A stretch of DNA of 32,407 nt from Pontiellaceae bacterium (GCA_029939835.1 JAOZSE010000009.1:1-32407); one strand, 5' to 3'; numbered from the stretch's first letter, positions 10,049 to 19,769 are shown. The notes: generated by a model from the letters alone, not told the origin. Made by a program: numbers and translations.

Positions 10049-10468
10049 TTATTTGCTGTAGTCGGTAAAGGAAGCTGCTTCGCCAGCCAGCGGATTGTAG
10101 GCCGGTTTAATCCCGGGAACCGCCACCGCTTTCGTTCGGTTGGTATCAATAGATGCCATGATGTCCAGGCCGGAAGAAGGCTCTTCCAGGGCAACTGACC
10201 CGGCGGAGACTGATGGTACCGGCCGGTCGATCAGATGCAGGCCGAGAAAAAGCACAAACAACACGGCGATACCGTAGCGCGGCTGGGCAAATATCCCGAG
10301 CTTTCTATTCACAGCCTGCGTTGACGGCCCTCTTTCAAACGCATGGATTCCGCGCATGATGCTTTGAATATTCTTTTCCGCGCGGGCGGCATCAGGTCGC
10401 TCATAGGTTTTGAGCGCCAGCAAACCGGCTACATCCAAATCCGGAACCTCTGTTTTTTTTCTGCTCAT
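10049..10468 (-). CDS. Putative single-TM anti-sigma-like protein
   Basis: 139 aa with one hydrophobic segment (YGIAVLFVLFLGLHLI). Overlaps the 3' end of the ECF sigma gene by 4 bp. Confidence 0.55.
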   Translation of the reverse strand: MSRKKTEVPDLDVAGLLALKTYERPDAARAEKNIQSIMRGIHAFERGPSTQAVNRKLGIFAQPRYGIAVLFVLFLGLHLIDRPVPSVSAGSVALEEPSSGLDIMASIDTNRTKAVAVPGIKPAYNPLAGEAASFTDYSK

Positions 10469-11070
10469 TTTACAAATTCCGCCAGTTCAACCTGCAACTG
10501 CCTGCGCGCATAAAACAGGCGCGACCGAACCGTTCCCTCCGAACAACGCATGATTTTGGCGATGGCGGCATGGGGCATTCCCTGCACATCGTGCATAATC
10601 ACGGCGGCTCTGTGCTTCTCGGACAGCCGCAGCAGCGACCCGTTCATTTTTTCCTGAAACTCACTGAGACTGACTTTGCGCAGCACGGAACCCTTGCTGG
10701 AGAATTCCTTGTAGGATTCGGCCTGCTTAATATCCGGATCGAATTCGTCAAAGTTCATGCCCTGCCGACGACGGCGTTTTTTGCGAAAGTTGATGGTGCA
10801 GTTGAGCGCGATGCGGTAGAGCCATGTATAGAATGAGGACTGTTCGCGGAAACGCGGTAACGCTTTCCAGGCTTTTACAAAAATTTCCTGCACCAGATCT
10901 TCGGCGTCTTCACGGTTGCTGACCATCCCATAAACCAGCCCGTAGATTTTGCCATGATAGCGGCGAACCAGTTCTTCGTACGCGGAAGAGTCCTGCTTGC
11001 AGGCAAGGCGAACCAGATCAAGATCATCCGGGCCTTCGGAGTTGAGCTCTATTTTGGGGTCGTTATTCAT
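10465..11070 (-). CDS. ECF RNA polymerase sigma factor (RpoE-like)
   Basis: DLVRLACKQDSSAYEELVRRYHGKIYGLVYGMVSNREDAEDLVQEIFVKAWKALPRF and region 4 HDVQGMPHAAIAKIMRCSEGTVRSRLFYARRQL. Confidence 0.93.
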   Translation of the reverse strand: MNNDPKIELNSEGPDDLDLVRLACKQDSSAYEELVRRYHGKIYGLVYGMVSNREDAEDLVQEIFVKAWKALPRFREQSSFYTWLYRIALNCTINFRKKRRRRQGMNFDEFDPDIKQAESYKEFSSKGSVLRKVSLSEFQEKMNGSLLRLSEKHRAAVIMHDVQGMPHAAIAKIMRCSEGTVRSRLFYARRQLQVELAEFVK

Positions 11071-11128
11071 TTTTCCCAATGATTGGGAACTGCTTTTACC
11101 AATTTTTCCAAGGGTTGGAAAAAGAAAA

Positions 11129-11152
11129 GCGCCCCGAAAACCTCCGGGGCGC
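11129..11152 (-). terminator. Rho-independent terminator downstream of ppdK
   Basis: GCGCCCCG-aaaacctC-CGGGGCGC hairpin with T-runs on either strand. Lies 22 bp past the ppdK stop. Confidence 0.85.
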
Positions 11153-11173
11153 TTTTTTGAACCGTTTGTACCC

Positions 11174-13930
11174 TTATCCCTGAATGGCAGCCTGCGCGGC
11201 AGCCAGCCGGGCGATCGGCACGCGGAACGGTGAGCAACTGACGTAGTTGAGGCCGACTTTGCAGCAGAACTTCACGCTCTGCGGATCGCCGCCGTGTTCG
11301 CCGCAGATACCGCATTTGAGAGTCGGGCGTGTTTGACGTCCTTTTTCCACACCCATTTTGACGAGCTGGCCAACGCCATCCTGGTCGAGGTGCTGGAAGG
11401 GGTCGCACGGCAGAATTTTTTCGTCCAGGTAATCCGGCAGGAAGGTCCCAATGTCATCACGGCTATACCCGAAGGTCATCTGGGTGAGGTCGTTGGTGCC
11501 AAAGCTGAAGAATTCAGCCGTTTCCGCGATTTCATCGGCGGTGAGTGCCGCGCGCGGGATTTCGATCATGGTGCCGACCAGGTATTTGATCCGGGCGCCA
11601 TCTTTCTTGATGGTTTCATCAGCGGTCTTACGGACAATTTGCTCGAGGTAGTCAAGCTCCGCCTTGGTTCCGACGAGCGGAATCATGATTTCGGGCAGCA
11701 CTTTGATCTTTTTCCGGGCCTTGGACACCTTGCAGGCCGCGGCAACGATCGCGGTGGTCTGCATGACACAGAGTTCCGGATAGGTCACGGAGAGGCGGCA
11801 ACCGCGATGGCCAAGCATCGGGTTGAATTCGTGCAGCTGCTTGACGCGATCCGTCACTTTTTTGGTAGATACCTTGAGGCGTTTGGCCATTTCCTGCTGG
11901 TCTTTAGCCGCGTGCGGAACAAACTCATGCAGCGGCGGGTCAAGCAGGCGGATGGTAACCGGCAGGCCGTCCATCGCCTTAAAGATGCCTTCGAAGTCCT
12001 TCTGCTGCAATTTGAGCAGTTTGGCGAGAGCTTTCTTGCGGCCCGTTTCGTCCTCGGCAAGGATGAATTCGCGGATCGCCCAGATGCGGTCGCCTTCAAA
12101 GAACATGTGCTCGGTACGGCAGAGGCCGATTCCTTCCGCGCCGAACGCGCGGGCGTTCTGCGAGTCTTTAGGCGTATCGGCATTGGTGCGCACGTTGATT
12201 TTGCGGTTGGCATCGGACCACTGCGAAATCTGTTCATACATTTTATAGATCGGGTGCTTTTTGGAGGCGGCATGTTTCTCAACCACGGCGGCCACCACGG
12301 GGCTCGACTGCGTCGGAATCTGCCCGTCATAAACCTTGCCGGTCGAGCCGTTAAGGCTGATCCAGTGACCCTGCTTGTAGACTTTTTTGCCCACGGAAAC
12401 GGTTTTCTTTTTATAGTCGATCTGGAGTGCGCCCGCACCACAGATGCAGCACTTGCCCCAGCCGCGCGCAACCACGGCCGCGTGCGAAGTCATCCCGCCC
12501 GTGGAGGTGAGCACGCCCTGCGCCGCCCACATGCCGCCGACATCTTCGGGGCTTGTTTCGTGGCGAACGAGAATCACCTTGGCTTTCGGGTCTTTGGCCA
12601 CAGCGGCTTCCGCTTCTTTGGCTTCGAAAACAATTTTACCGCCGGCGGCGCCGGGGCCCGCCGGAAGTGCGGTGGCGATGAGCTTGGCTTTCTTTTCGGC
12701 CGCAATATCAAAGATCGGGAAAAGCAGCTGTTCGAGGTCATCACCGGAAACAGTCATCAGCGCTTCCTTTTGCGTCAGAATCTTAGAGAGCGCTTTGCCG
12801 GTGTAGGTGTCTTTTCCGGTGGCCATTTCGACGGCCCAGCGTACGCCCGCCAGACCGGTGCGCTTGGCGTTACGGGTCTGGAGCATCCAGAGCTTGCCTT
12901 CCTGCACGGTAAATTCCACGTCCTGCGGATATTTGTAGTGCTTCTCGAGGCGATCCATAATCTTCATGAGATCGGTGTGTGCTTTTTTCCAGATGGCCGA
13001 TTTTTCTTTCGGCATGTCGTCGAGGTGTTTCGGGGTACGGATACCGGCCACAACATCTTCACCCTGCGCATTGATGAGGTATTCGCCCATCGGCTTGCTG
13101 TCGCCCGTTCCGCCGTCGCGCGTAAAGGCCACGCCGGTTCCGGACTTTTCACCCATGTTGCCGAAGACCATCGTGCAGACGTTGACCGCGGTGCCGAGCA
13201 GCCCGGTGATCTTGTTGATCTGGCGGTATTTTTCGGCGCGCTCGGAGCCCCAGGAACCGAATACGGCGCGAACGGAGAGGTCGAGCTGTTGCATCGGATC
13301 CTGAGGAAACGGCTTTTTGACCTTCTTCTGGTAAACCTTTTTATAGATGTCGACCAGCTCTTTGAGCTGTTCAGCCGTGAGGTCGGTATCCTCTTTGGCT
13401 TTATATTTTTTCTTCAGCTTTTCGAGTTCGACTTCGAAGTCGTGGTGTTCGAGGCCGGCGGAGGGGCCCATCACGACGTTACCGAACATGTCAATAAAGC
13501 GGCGGTAGCAGTCCCACGCGGTGCGCTCGTTGCCGGTCTGTTTGATGAAGCCGTGAACCGACTTATCGGTCAGGCCGAGGTTGAGAACCGTATCCATCAT
13601 GCCCGGCATGGAAATCGCAGCGCCGGAGCGGACGGAGACAAGCAGCGGATCGTTGGGATCACCGAGTTTTTTGCCCATCAGCTTTTCGAGTTTGCGCAAC
13701 TTCTTTTTGAGCTGGTCTTCCATTCCTGCGGGATAGCGGCCGCCGCTTTTGCTGTAGCAGGCGCATGCTTCAGTCGAAACCGTGAAGCCGGGCGGCACCG
13801 GCAGGTTGGCGCTGGCCATTTCAGCCAGATTGGCTCCCTTGCCGCCGAGGATTGCTTTCATGCTGGTATCGCCTTCGGTATGTTCTTTACCGAAGCCATA
13901 GAAATACACGTATTTTTTATTATTCGCCAT
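11174..13930 (-). CDS. ppdK: Pyruvate, phosphate dikinase
   Basis: 918 aa. N-terminal MKAILGGKGANLAEMA...PVPPGFTVSTEAC, catalytic-His motif GGMTSHAAVVARGWGKCCICG, C-terminal GTNDLTQMTFGYSRDD and CGEHGGDP. Confidence 0.97.
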   Translation of the reverse strand: MANNKKYVYFYGFGKEHTEGDTSMKAILGGKGANLAEMASANLPVPPGFTVSTEACACYSKSGGRYPAGMEDQLKKKLRKLEKLMGKKLGDPNDPLLVSVRSGAAISMPGMMDTVLNLGLTDKSVHGFIKQTGNERTAWDCYRRFIDMFGNVVMGPSAGLEHHDFEVELEKLKKKYKAKEDTDLTAEQLKELVDIYKKVYQKKVKKPFPQDPMQQLDLSVRAVFGSWGSERAEKYRQINKITGLLGTAVNVCTMVFGNMGEKSGTGVAFTRDGGTGDSKPMGEYLINAQGEDVVAGIRTPKHLDDMPKEKSAIWKKAHTDLMKIMDRLEKHYKYPQDVEFTVQEGKLWMLQTRNAKRTGLAGVRWAVEMATGKDTYTGKALSKILTQKEALMTVSGDDLEQLLFPIFDIAAEKKAKLIATALPAGPGAAGGKIVFEAKEAEAAVAKDPKAKVILVRHETSPEDVGGMWAAQGVLTSTGGMTSHAAVVARGWGKCCICGAGALQIDYKKKTVSVGKKVYKQGHWISLNGSTGKVYDGQIPTQSSPVVAAVVEKHAASKKHPIYKMYEQISQWSDANRKINVRTNADTPKDSQNARAFGAEGIGLCRTEHMFFEGDRIWAIREFILAEDETGRKKALAKLLKLQQKDFEGIFKAMDGLPVTIRLLDPPLHEFVPHAAKDQQEMAKRLKVSTKKVTDRVKQLHEFNPMLGHRGCRLSVTYPELCVMQTTAIVAAACKVSKARKKIKVLPEIMIPLVGTKAELDYLEQIVRKTADETIKKDGARIKYLVGTMIEIPRAALTADEIAETAEFFSFGTNDLTQMTFGYSRDDIGTFLPDYLDEKILPCDPFQHLDQDGVGQLVKMGVEKGRQTRPTLKCGICGEHGGDPQSVKFCCKVGLNYVSCSPFRVPIARLAAAQAAIQG

Positions 13931-14067
13931 CGGGGTTCTCCTTCATTTCCTTTTTAAATTACCTGTGTTCGGCAGCCTTCTTCTTCCCAAAAAAAGAGGA
14001 GCCATGCTAGCAGAGCAACAGGGGGTGTCAAGGCGGAGATGGTCGGTTTAAGCAGTGTTCCTCGAAA

Positions 14068-14121
14068 GGTAGGGCGCGTTCGCCGAACGCGCCGCGGACG
14101 GCTCGGCGAGCCATCCCTACC
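14068..14121. repeat. Tandem double-hairpin element A
   Basis: GGTAGG + GGCGCGTTC-gcc-GAACGCGCC + gcggac + GGCTCG-g-CGAGCC + atCCCTACC. Confidence 0.8.
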
Positions 14122-14127
14122 CGAACG

Positions 14128-15105
14128 CTATTCAGCCGGCGGCTCAAGCCCGGTGCGCGCGATTTCTTCGCGGTCGGAAATGCCGTCGCCATCACGGTCC
14201 GCGACCGGATGGGCATACTCTACCGCGCCGATATCCACCCGTGCGATTCCGTCATTATTGCCGTCCAGTACGCGCGGCACGCCGTTTATATCCGTCGTCA
14301 GGCCGTTATCGGCACCCGCATCAATCAGCGGCGAATTAAACGTGGGTGCAAAAATATTTTCGTCGGCATCTTCAAACTTTGGATCAGCGGCGCTGTTGCC
14401 CGGGCCCAGCCCCCGTGGCGAGGTGCAGCAATGCTGAAGTTCCATTTGGTAAAAATTATAGTACGACAGCGGGGTTTTATTCTGCCAGATCACACAGTTC
14501 TGCGCTTCGCCGTAGGCCGCGCCGCCGCCGAACGTTGCGGCATAGTTGCGGATCAGCGTGCAGTTACGCAGCGCGCCGCCGTGAGTACCGCCGCCAAAAA
14601 GCCCGGCCCGGTTATCGCGCAGCAGGCAGTTGTCCAGCCGGGCCGACCCTGCGCCGCCGCCCGACCGTTTCGCCTGATTGCCGATGAACACGCAGCGCTC
14701 CGCCCGGCCGCCATACAGCCCGCCACCGGCACCGTGCGCTGTATTGCTGGTGATGATACAGTTCGAAACCAGCCCGTTCGTCCCGCTCAGGATGCCGCCG
14801 CCGTTTAACGCCGCCGGATCGCCTTCACCGCCCGTGTTGCCATACATCACCGTGAACCCGGAAAGTTCGGCTCCGTCGGCAAGATAAACGCAGCGCGTGT
14901 TTTCGCCGCCAATGATGAATGTTTTTTCGGGGCCCGCTTCACTGCGCAGTTTAACCGGCTTATCGATCACCACGGCATCATATCGGCCCGCCGGCACGAC
15001 GATTTCATCGCCCGGCTTCGCCGCGTCCACCCGCTCCTGCAGCGTCTCCGCAAATGTTGCGGACACGGCCAGGCCGATCAAAAAAACAACGGTTCGTTTC
15101 ATCAT
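14128..15105 (-). CDS. Secreted parallel beta-helix / polymorphic repeat protein
   Basis: Signal peptide MMKRTVVFLIGLAVSATFA, repeated G-G-rich turns (NGGGILSG, GGGLYGG, GGGAGS, GGGTHGG, GGGAAYGE) and C-terminal DRDGDGISDREE motif. Confidence 0.75.
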   Translation of the reverse strand: MMKRTVVFLIGLAVSATFAETLQERVDAAKPGDEIVVPAGRYDAVVIDKPVKLRSEAGPEKTFIIGGENTRCVYLADGAELSGFTVMYGNTGGEGDPAALNGGGILSGTNGLVSNCIITSNTAHGAGGGLYGGRAERCVFIGNQAKRSGGGAGSARLDNCLLRDNRAGLFGGGTHGGALRNCTLIRNYAATFGGGAAYGEAQNCVIWQNKTPLSYYNFYQMELQHCCTSPRGLGPGNSAADPKFEDADENIFAPTFNSPLIDAGADNGLTTDINGVPRVLDGNNDGIARVDIGAVEYAHPVADRDGDGISDREEIARTGLEPPAE

Positions 15106-15135
15106 CAGGGATCCTGCTTCCATGAAAGAAAGATA

Positions 15136-15250
15136 TTTACCACCCGCTTCGCTAGAGGAACAGCCGAGTTAGTCAGAGAAGAGAAATTATTTCTCTCCAC
15201 ACCTTCCCTCGGAGCCTCTCTGACCCCACTCTAGCGAAGCGGGTGGTAAA
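15136..15250. repeat. Nested inverted repeat of about 115 bp
   Basis: Outer 22-bp arms TTTACCACCCGCTTCGCTAGAG (15136-15157) / CTCTAGCGAAGCGGGTGGTAAA (15229-15250). Inner GTCAGAGA/TCTCTGAC. Core palindrome AGAGAAATtATTTCTCT (15180-15196). Confidence 0.9.
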
Positions 15251-15295
15251 AATCTCTTCTAATATAAAGGGCTTAATCACTCCGAACTGACCCTT

Positions 15296-15550
15296 CTACA
15301 GCAAAACATCGTCGCTTGTTTCGCGGGGCAGGAAAATGGGCGGCTCGGGGGGAGGCTTCCGCTCAGGGGGCGGGATGTCGGGCATCTGGAAAACGGGAAT
15401 CTCTTCGGGGGCAGGCGCTGCTTCCGCAGCGCGACGCTCCCGGATTTGCTCACAGGCCCTGAACACCAGCAGGAACAGGCAGATCAGCACCAGCCCGGCG
15501 AAAACCCGTATGAAAACGGCGGAGGTTTGCTCCTTCCGATCCGGGCTCAC
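15296..15550 (-). CDS. Small single-TM protein, Pro-rich C-terminus
   Basis: 84 aa: VFAGLVLICLFLLVFRACEQIRE followed by a PPPERKPPPEPPIFLP tail. Start overlaps the upstream stop. Confidence 0.5.
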   Translation of the reverse strand: MSPDRKEQTSAVFIRVFAGLVLICLFLLVFRACEQIRERRAAEAAPAPEEIPVFQMPDIPPPERKPPPEPPIFLPRETSDDVLL

Positions 15551-16863
15551 AGTTCTCTCCAGTCAGTAAGGTTGAACTGGGCGAAGGGCATGCCGGGCGG
15601 AGGCGTACTGCGAAACCGTTCGTCGTAGGCATAATTTTTTAAATACCCCGCTCCGCTCACCCGGCCGATCACACCCCGGCGATACTGGGCAATCATGCCG
15701 TACAGATTGATGTAGGGGTGTCCGATGTTTCTATATTTGTCGGCTGCAGTAAAACCGTTATCGCCCGCCGCCAGCACCAGAATGGCCGCATGAATATACA
15801 CTTCGCCGACTCCTGAGGCTATCTCCACTTTGTCTGCTGAAAAAAGACCCAGCAGATTATCCGCATCCGGCAGCCAGCCGTCCGGCCAGTCGGAGTGGTT
15901 TGGATTTCCGGTCGCCGATTGATAAATGATATCCCCTGTAATATAAAGAGCCCCCGCCGCGGCCACGGAAACGCGCGCATCCAGGACGCCTTCCACATAG
16001 GCATCGCCGCTCACATAAATAACCCCGTTGTCCGGAATGGCGTTGGTTTCAGTCACGAAGGTAGTCCGGTTATAGGTCACCACTTCCGTGCCGGAAAAGG
16101 TGAGGTCATAATCGCCGTTCAGGGTTATGGCGGCTTCATGGAACAGTCCTCCGATATGATCCACGACTTCACCAAAATCAATCTCCGGCTGATTGCGAAG
16201 GAGCCCGGCCAGAAACACCGCCGTGTCCGTGATGAAGGGATCGCGCACGGGATGCTGATAATTCACACTGTCATCTGCCGTGTAAACCAGGTCTTCGAAC
16301 TCCGGGGTTCCCCAGATATTGATCTCGTCGTTCATATAGCCGCCGCCGGCAATCCGGTCTCCCGTGGCAAAATAAATGTTGCCGCCGGAGGCGGTTTGTT
16401 CGCGATCCGTGATCCATATTTCCCCGTTACTTCCGAACGGCTGGAGCGAGGCCTGAATTTCATTTGTCCGGGACAGATTGGGCGATACGGTTGCGGTACC
16501 CGCTGACTGAATCGTATAGCGCTGGATGGCCGAAACGGGATTGGCCGCGTTGGCAATGACATCCACCTGATAAGTGCCGATGCCGGGTATGCTCCCCGAC
16601 AGGATCGCGGTTCCGACCAGCCCCAGGCTTTCCAGCGGCTGCAGGTTCACCGGGTTGACCAGAATCGCTTTGAATTCCTCCAGACCGGCTTCGGCCAGCC
16701 AGAAGGCCTGGGTGCGCTGGAGCTGCCTTTCGGTCTCCATGGCATTGAATTTTCCCAGCTGAAGCAGGGCCATGACCAGCAGGCTGAAGGTCACCACCAT
16801 CACCATGATGATGACCAGAATGCCGCCGGCCCGGTTTGAGCGGTTCTGAGAGACGTTCGGCAT
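15547..16863 (-). CDS. PilX-like pilus assembly / prepilin-associated protein
   Basis: MPNVSQNRSNRAGGILVIIMVMVVTFSLLVMALLQLGKFNAMETERQLQRTQAFWLAEAGLEEF: PilX-like N-terminus. The longer ORF upstream runs through a hairpin element, so the start was placed at 16863. Confidence 0.7.
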   Translation of the reverse strand: MPNVSQNRSNRAGGILVIIMVMVVTFSLLVMALLQLGKFNAMETERQLQRTQAFWLAEAGLEEFKAILVNPVNLQPLESLGLVGTAILSGSIPGIGTYQVDVIANAANPVSAIQRYTIQSAGTATVSPNLSRTNEIQASLQPFGSNGEIWITDREQTASGGNIYFATGDRIAGGGYMNDEINIWGTPEFEDLVYTADDSVNYQHPVRDPFITDTAVFLAGLLRNQPEIDFGEVVDHIGGLFHEAAITLNGDYDLTFSGTEVVTYNRTTFVTETNAIPDNGVIYVSGDAYVEGVLDARVSVAAAGALYITGDIIYQSATGNPNHSDWPDGWLPDADNLLGLFSADKVEIASGVGEVYIHAAILVLAAGDNGFTAADKYRNIGHPYINLYGMIAQYRRGVIGRVSGAGYLKNYAYDERFRSTPPPGMPFAQFNLTDWREL

Positions 16864-16939
16864 AACGTAGGACAGGGTTGCCACTCCCTGCGGTCGTTGC
16901 CCCGAAGTCTCGGGGCCTCTCTCCCGCTGGTCGAGTCCA

Positions 16940-16972
16940 ACCTGTCTGGACAGCCAGGATGGCTGTCCTACA
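16940..16972. repeat. Hairpin element B (second hairpin degenerate)
   Basis: Minus strand TGTAGGACAGCC-atcct-GGCTGTCC. Confidence 0.75.
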
Positions 16973-17027
16973 TTGTGAAGATGCGCCGAAAGGTTTTTAG
17001 CTCTGATATGAGGATTTGTTTTCATGA

Positions 17028-17498
17028 TCAGTTCCTCGTACGAATGAATGTTTCGTTGGTGACGATGATGCTGCCGTCGGCATTCGCCAGTTCGAGATGC
17101 AGCCGGACGCCGTTATTTACGGCCATCGGATTAAAGCGGCCGACCCCTTCCGGAATGATGAGTCCCGCAAAGACCCCGTTGGTAAAATAATGCAAGGTGC
17201 TGTTAAAGGGGTTCTGTTGAAAGGTGATGGCATACGGCCTCACCGCATTGGCCGGCAGCACCAGCGTGGGCTCTACCGCAATGATGTCGGCAAACGTGGT
17301 CTCCCGAACCTCCCGGGACATCATTTCCACCGCAAGGGCGGCGTCCCGCCGGAGTTGCGCGTATTCATTGTTGGTGCGCCATTCGCGGTAGGTCATAAAA
17401 AGGATAAGGATCACCGTGAGGGACAGAATGGCGGCGCTGACGACGGAGATCATCATCTCCACCAGGGTGAAACCGCATTTTTTCGCGCGCGTTTTCAT
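17028..17498 (-). CDS. Prepilin-like protein (PilW/GspJ type)
   Basis: KKCGFTLVEMMISVVSAAILSLTVILILFMTYREW: type III signal peptide (G^FTLVE). Confidence 0.85.
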   Translation of the reverse strand: MKTRAKKCGFTLVEMMISVVSAAILSLTVILILFMTYREWRTNNEYAQLRRDAALAVEMMSREVRETTFADIIAVEPTLVLPANAVRPYAITFQQNPFNSTLHYFTNGVFAGLIIPEGVGRFNPMAVNNGVRLHLELANADGSIIVTNETFIRTRN

Positions 17499-17510
17499 AA
17501 ATGCCTTTCT

Positions 17511-17924
17511 TCAGGGCGAACGGCTGGTTGTAAGCACTACGGGAGTGTCCCCGCCGGGATAAGCCACCGCGACGGCGATGCGCTTATATTCGTTAAATAA
17601 ATCAGAGGGGCCGCCCGGCACGGTTACCACGGTGACGTCCCCCGTAACCGTCCGTCCGTTAATATTATACTGCGCACTGAGGTCGCCCAGAGACACCGTT
17701 CCGTTTGCAAGGCCGGCATATGGCCCGGTAAACGCATTTTCCAGCGCGTCGGTTCCGGCGTGGATGGCCGCCTGTTTAAACGCGCGGGAAACCACCAGAT
17801 GGCGGGGATAGAACAGCGCAGTGGTGACCGCGACGGCCAGAACGGCCAATATAGCCACCCCGATCATCACTTCGACCAGCGTGGTGCCTCGGCGGCGGCT
17901 TTTATTTTGTCCAGGAGTTTTCAT
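17511..17924 (-). CDS. Prepilin-like protein (PilV/GspI type)
   Basis: MKTPGQNKSRRRGTTLVEVMIGVAILAVLAVAVTTALF: type III signal peptide. ATG at 17922-17924. Confidence 0.8.
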   Translation of the reverse strand: MKTPGQNKSRRRGTTLVEVMIGVAILAVLAVAVTTALFYPRHLVVSRAFKQAAIHAGTDALENAFTGPYAGLANGTVSLGDLSAQYNINGRTVTGDVTVVTVPGGPSDLFNEYKRIAVAVAYPGGDTPVVLTTSRSP

Positions 17925-17997
17925 ATTGCCCAAAAGTGTACTCTTCTCTTCGTCAAAACTCAAGACGGCACTTCGTGCTCCTCGCTTTGTGCATTGT

Positions 17998-18127
17998 CCG
18001 CGGCCAACGCCCGCGGCTACAGGATCAATTTCTGTAGCCGGTCGCGCCGAGGCCGGCTTTCCTGTCCACTGAAGCCTTTGGCGAAGGTGGAAGGCGGTCC
18101 GAATCATTCCGGCTGAAGCCGGTACTA
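17998..18127. repeat. Composite hairpin region C
   Basis: CCGCGG-ccaacgc-CCGCGG-CTACA, then TGTAGCCGG...CCGGC, then CCGGCTgaaGCCGGtaCTACC. Confidence 0.6.
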
Positions 18128-18138
18128 CCAGCCAATTC

Positions 18139-18600
18139 CTACCGCTTTTCCTTCACGAACTTGATTTCTTTTGCGACGCCCTCGACATTTCGAAGAATAA
18201 TGCTGACGGGCAGAATTTTTTCGATGGTGCCGCCCGCAACCCGGTCGCCCGTTTTGTAAAGTTTGTCATTAATCATAGCCAGCGGCATGTGCGTGCTCCA
18301 CAAAATACCCTGCAGTGTGATGTTTTCATCCGCCTTGCCGGCGTCGGCCTGCGGTACCACGGGAACCACCGGCTCCACGGGAGCCATGATAAGTGCGGGG
18401 TCATAGGCTCCGTTCTGCGCCAGTTTCCGGCTCAGCGCAACGGTCTCGGCGCGGAGCGACTGGATGGAGGAGTCATAGTAGGATGCAAACTGCCCGGTCT
18501 CGACCCGCTGCTGCCGACGGTAATTGACATAACGCACGGCCAGCAGCAGGAGCGCCAGACAGCCAACCAGAATTAAAAGCGTTCGGGCATGAATTTTCAT
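18139..18600 (-). CDS. Pilus assembly protein in PilP position
   Basis: N-terminal TM then periplasmic ITLQGILWSTHMPLAMINDKLYKTGDRVAGGTIEKILPVSIIL, resembling the PilP/GspC homology region. Located in the pil cluster. Confidence 0.6.
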   Translation of the reverse strand: MKIHARTLLILVGCLALLLLAVRYVNYRRQQRVETGQFASYYDSSIQSLRAETVALSRKLAQNGAYDPALIMAPVEPVVPVVPQADAGKADENITLQGILWSTHMPLAMINDKLYKTGDRVAGGTIEKILPVSIILRNVEGVAKEIKFVKEKR

Positions 18601-19139
18601 AGCCGATCTCCCCTGCCGCGTTCCGTGTACACTTTGCTCAGTACCGCTTCAACCTGCAGCCGATCCATGTTTTTCACCGTGCGCGTCAGCCAGACCTTCT
18701 CTTCATAAATAAGCGGGTCTTTGTTCTTCAGGTGCTTGAAAAAGTTGGCGACCTCGCGGCCCGATCCGAACCCCTTCAAATCCATCGTGACCCGCGCGAT
18801 GCCCAGCGCTCCATCCACGGGCTCCTTCGTCACACTCATGGAGGTCATAATGAATTCCGCGCGCCGGGCTGCTTCATTGCAGAAAGCAAGGTGAATGTCT
18901 TCGACGGATGCACCGTTGGGGGCATCCTTTTCATAGTCTTTAATGAACGCTCCGAAATGCCGCGCCTCGGCCTGCATCCGGGGGAGCAGCTGTTCCAGCA
19001 TCACGGCCCGCATATAGGAGACCTGCTGGTGTTCCCGGAATCCGGCCGCGCCGAATTCCGCGATCAGCGCCAGCAGTAACGGAACGGCCAGCCACGCCGC
19101 CAGTACACTTTTTTTTCGTATAAACCGCGCACTGTCCAT
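18597..19139 (-). CDS. Pilus assembly protein in PilO position
   Basis: N-terminal TM plus periplasmic domain. Overlaps neighbours by a few bp in the pil cluster. Confidence 0.5.
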   Translation of the reverse strand: MDSARFIRKKSVLAAWLAVPLLLALIAEFGAAGFREHQQVSYMRAVMLEQLLPRMQAEARHFGAFIKDYEKDAPNGASVEDIHLAFCNEAARRAEFIMTSMSVTKEPVDGALGIARVTMDLKGFGSGREVANFFKHLKNKDPLIYEEKVWLTRTVKNMDRLQVEAVLSKVYTERGRGDRL

Positions 19140-19750
19140 TACTGCTCCTTAAGGATGCCTCTGTATTTCATGATTAACACATCTTTGTTCAGAATATTTC
19201 CGCGCTCGGTAACCACCGGAACAATGGCGGTGAACTGCCGGATCAGCATCGGGTCGTTCCGCCAGTCCTGCAGAAGGGCCGGAAACTTCTCGCCGGAACG
19301 GACGCGATTCGCCGGCAGGACCAGGCTGAATTCCAGTGCGGTTCTTTTATCTTTATCCTCCTGCACAAAGGCCAACCGGTTGATAAAACTGCTGTCGCGC
19401 TGATAGAGAAGCATTTCCAGCAGCGGAAGCATGGAGTGCGTGGTGTGCGGAATGGCTCTGCTGATCGCAGCAACCTGTTCGGCATTCTGCTGCAGGGTGT
19501 CCCGCAGGGTATCCGCATAGGCGAGCATGCCGCTTTGATCCGGATGCTGCTGCCGGAAGCGTTTCTGGATAACCTGCACCTGCCGGCCGCAGCGGATTCC
19601 GTCGTGAACGTTCACGGATGCGCGATACGCCACAACGGGAAGCAGAATCAGGGCGACCAGCAGATAGACCAGCATCCAGCGGTAGATGATGCGTCGCTCT
19701 TTGGCAGACCAGATCAGTCCTTTGGCCAGATTGATTTCACCCATACTCAT
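19139..19750 (-). CDS. Pilus assembly protein in PilN position
   Basis: MSMGEINLAKGLIWSAKERRIIYRWMLVYLLVALILLPVVAYRA: single TM, directly downstream of the PilM-like gene. Confidence 0.5.
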   Translation of the reverse strand: MSMGEINLAKGLIWSAKERRIIYRWMLVYLLVALILLPVVAYRASVNVHDGIRCGRQVQVIQKRFRQQHPDQSGMLAYADTLRDTLQQNAEQVAAISRAIPHTTHSMLPLLEMLLYQRDSSFINRLAFVQEDKDKRTALEFSLVLPANRVRSGEKFPALLQDWRNDPMLIRQFTAIVPVVTERGNILNKDVLIMKYRGILKEQ

Positions 19751-19769
19751 ATTTATATCCAATTTCAAT

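Noticed and set aside
11294-13957. 887-aa plus-strand ORF opposite ppdK
   Set aside because: Antisense shadow of a well-recognised gene. Composition (H/F/R/G-rich) is typical of reverse-complement reading of GC-rich coding DNA.
16863-17025. N-terminal extension of the PilX-like ORF (HNVGQPSWLSRQVGLDQ...)
   Set aside because: Those codons read through hairpin element B, which is intergenic elsewhere. The ATG at 16863 gives a normal PilX-like start.
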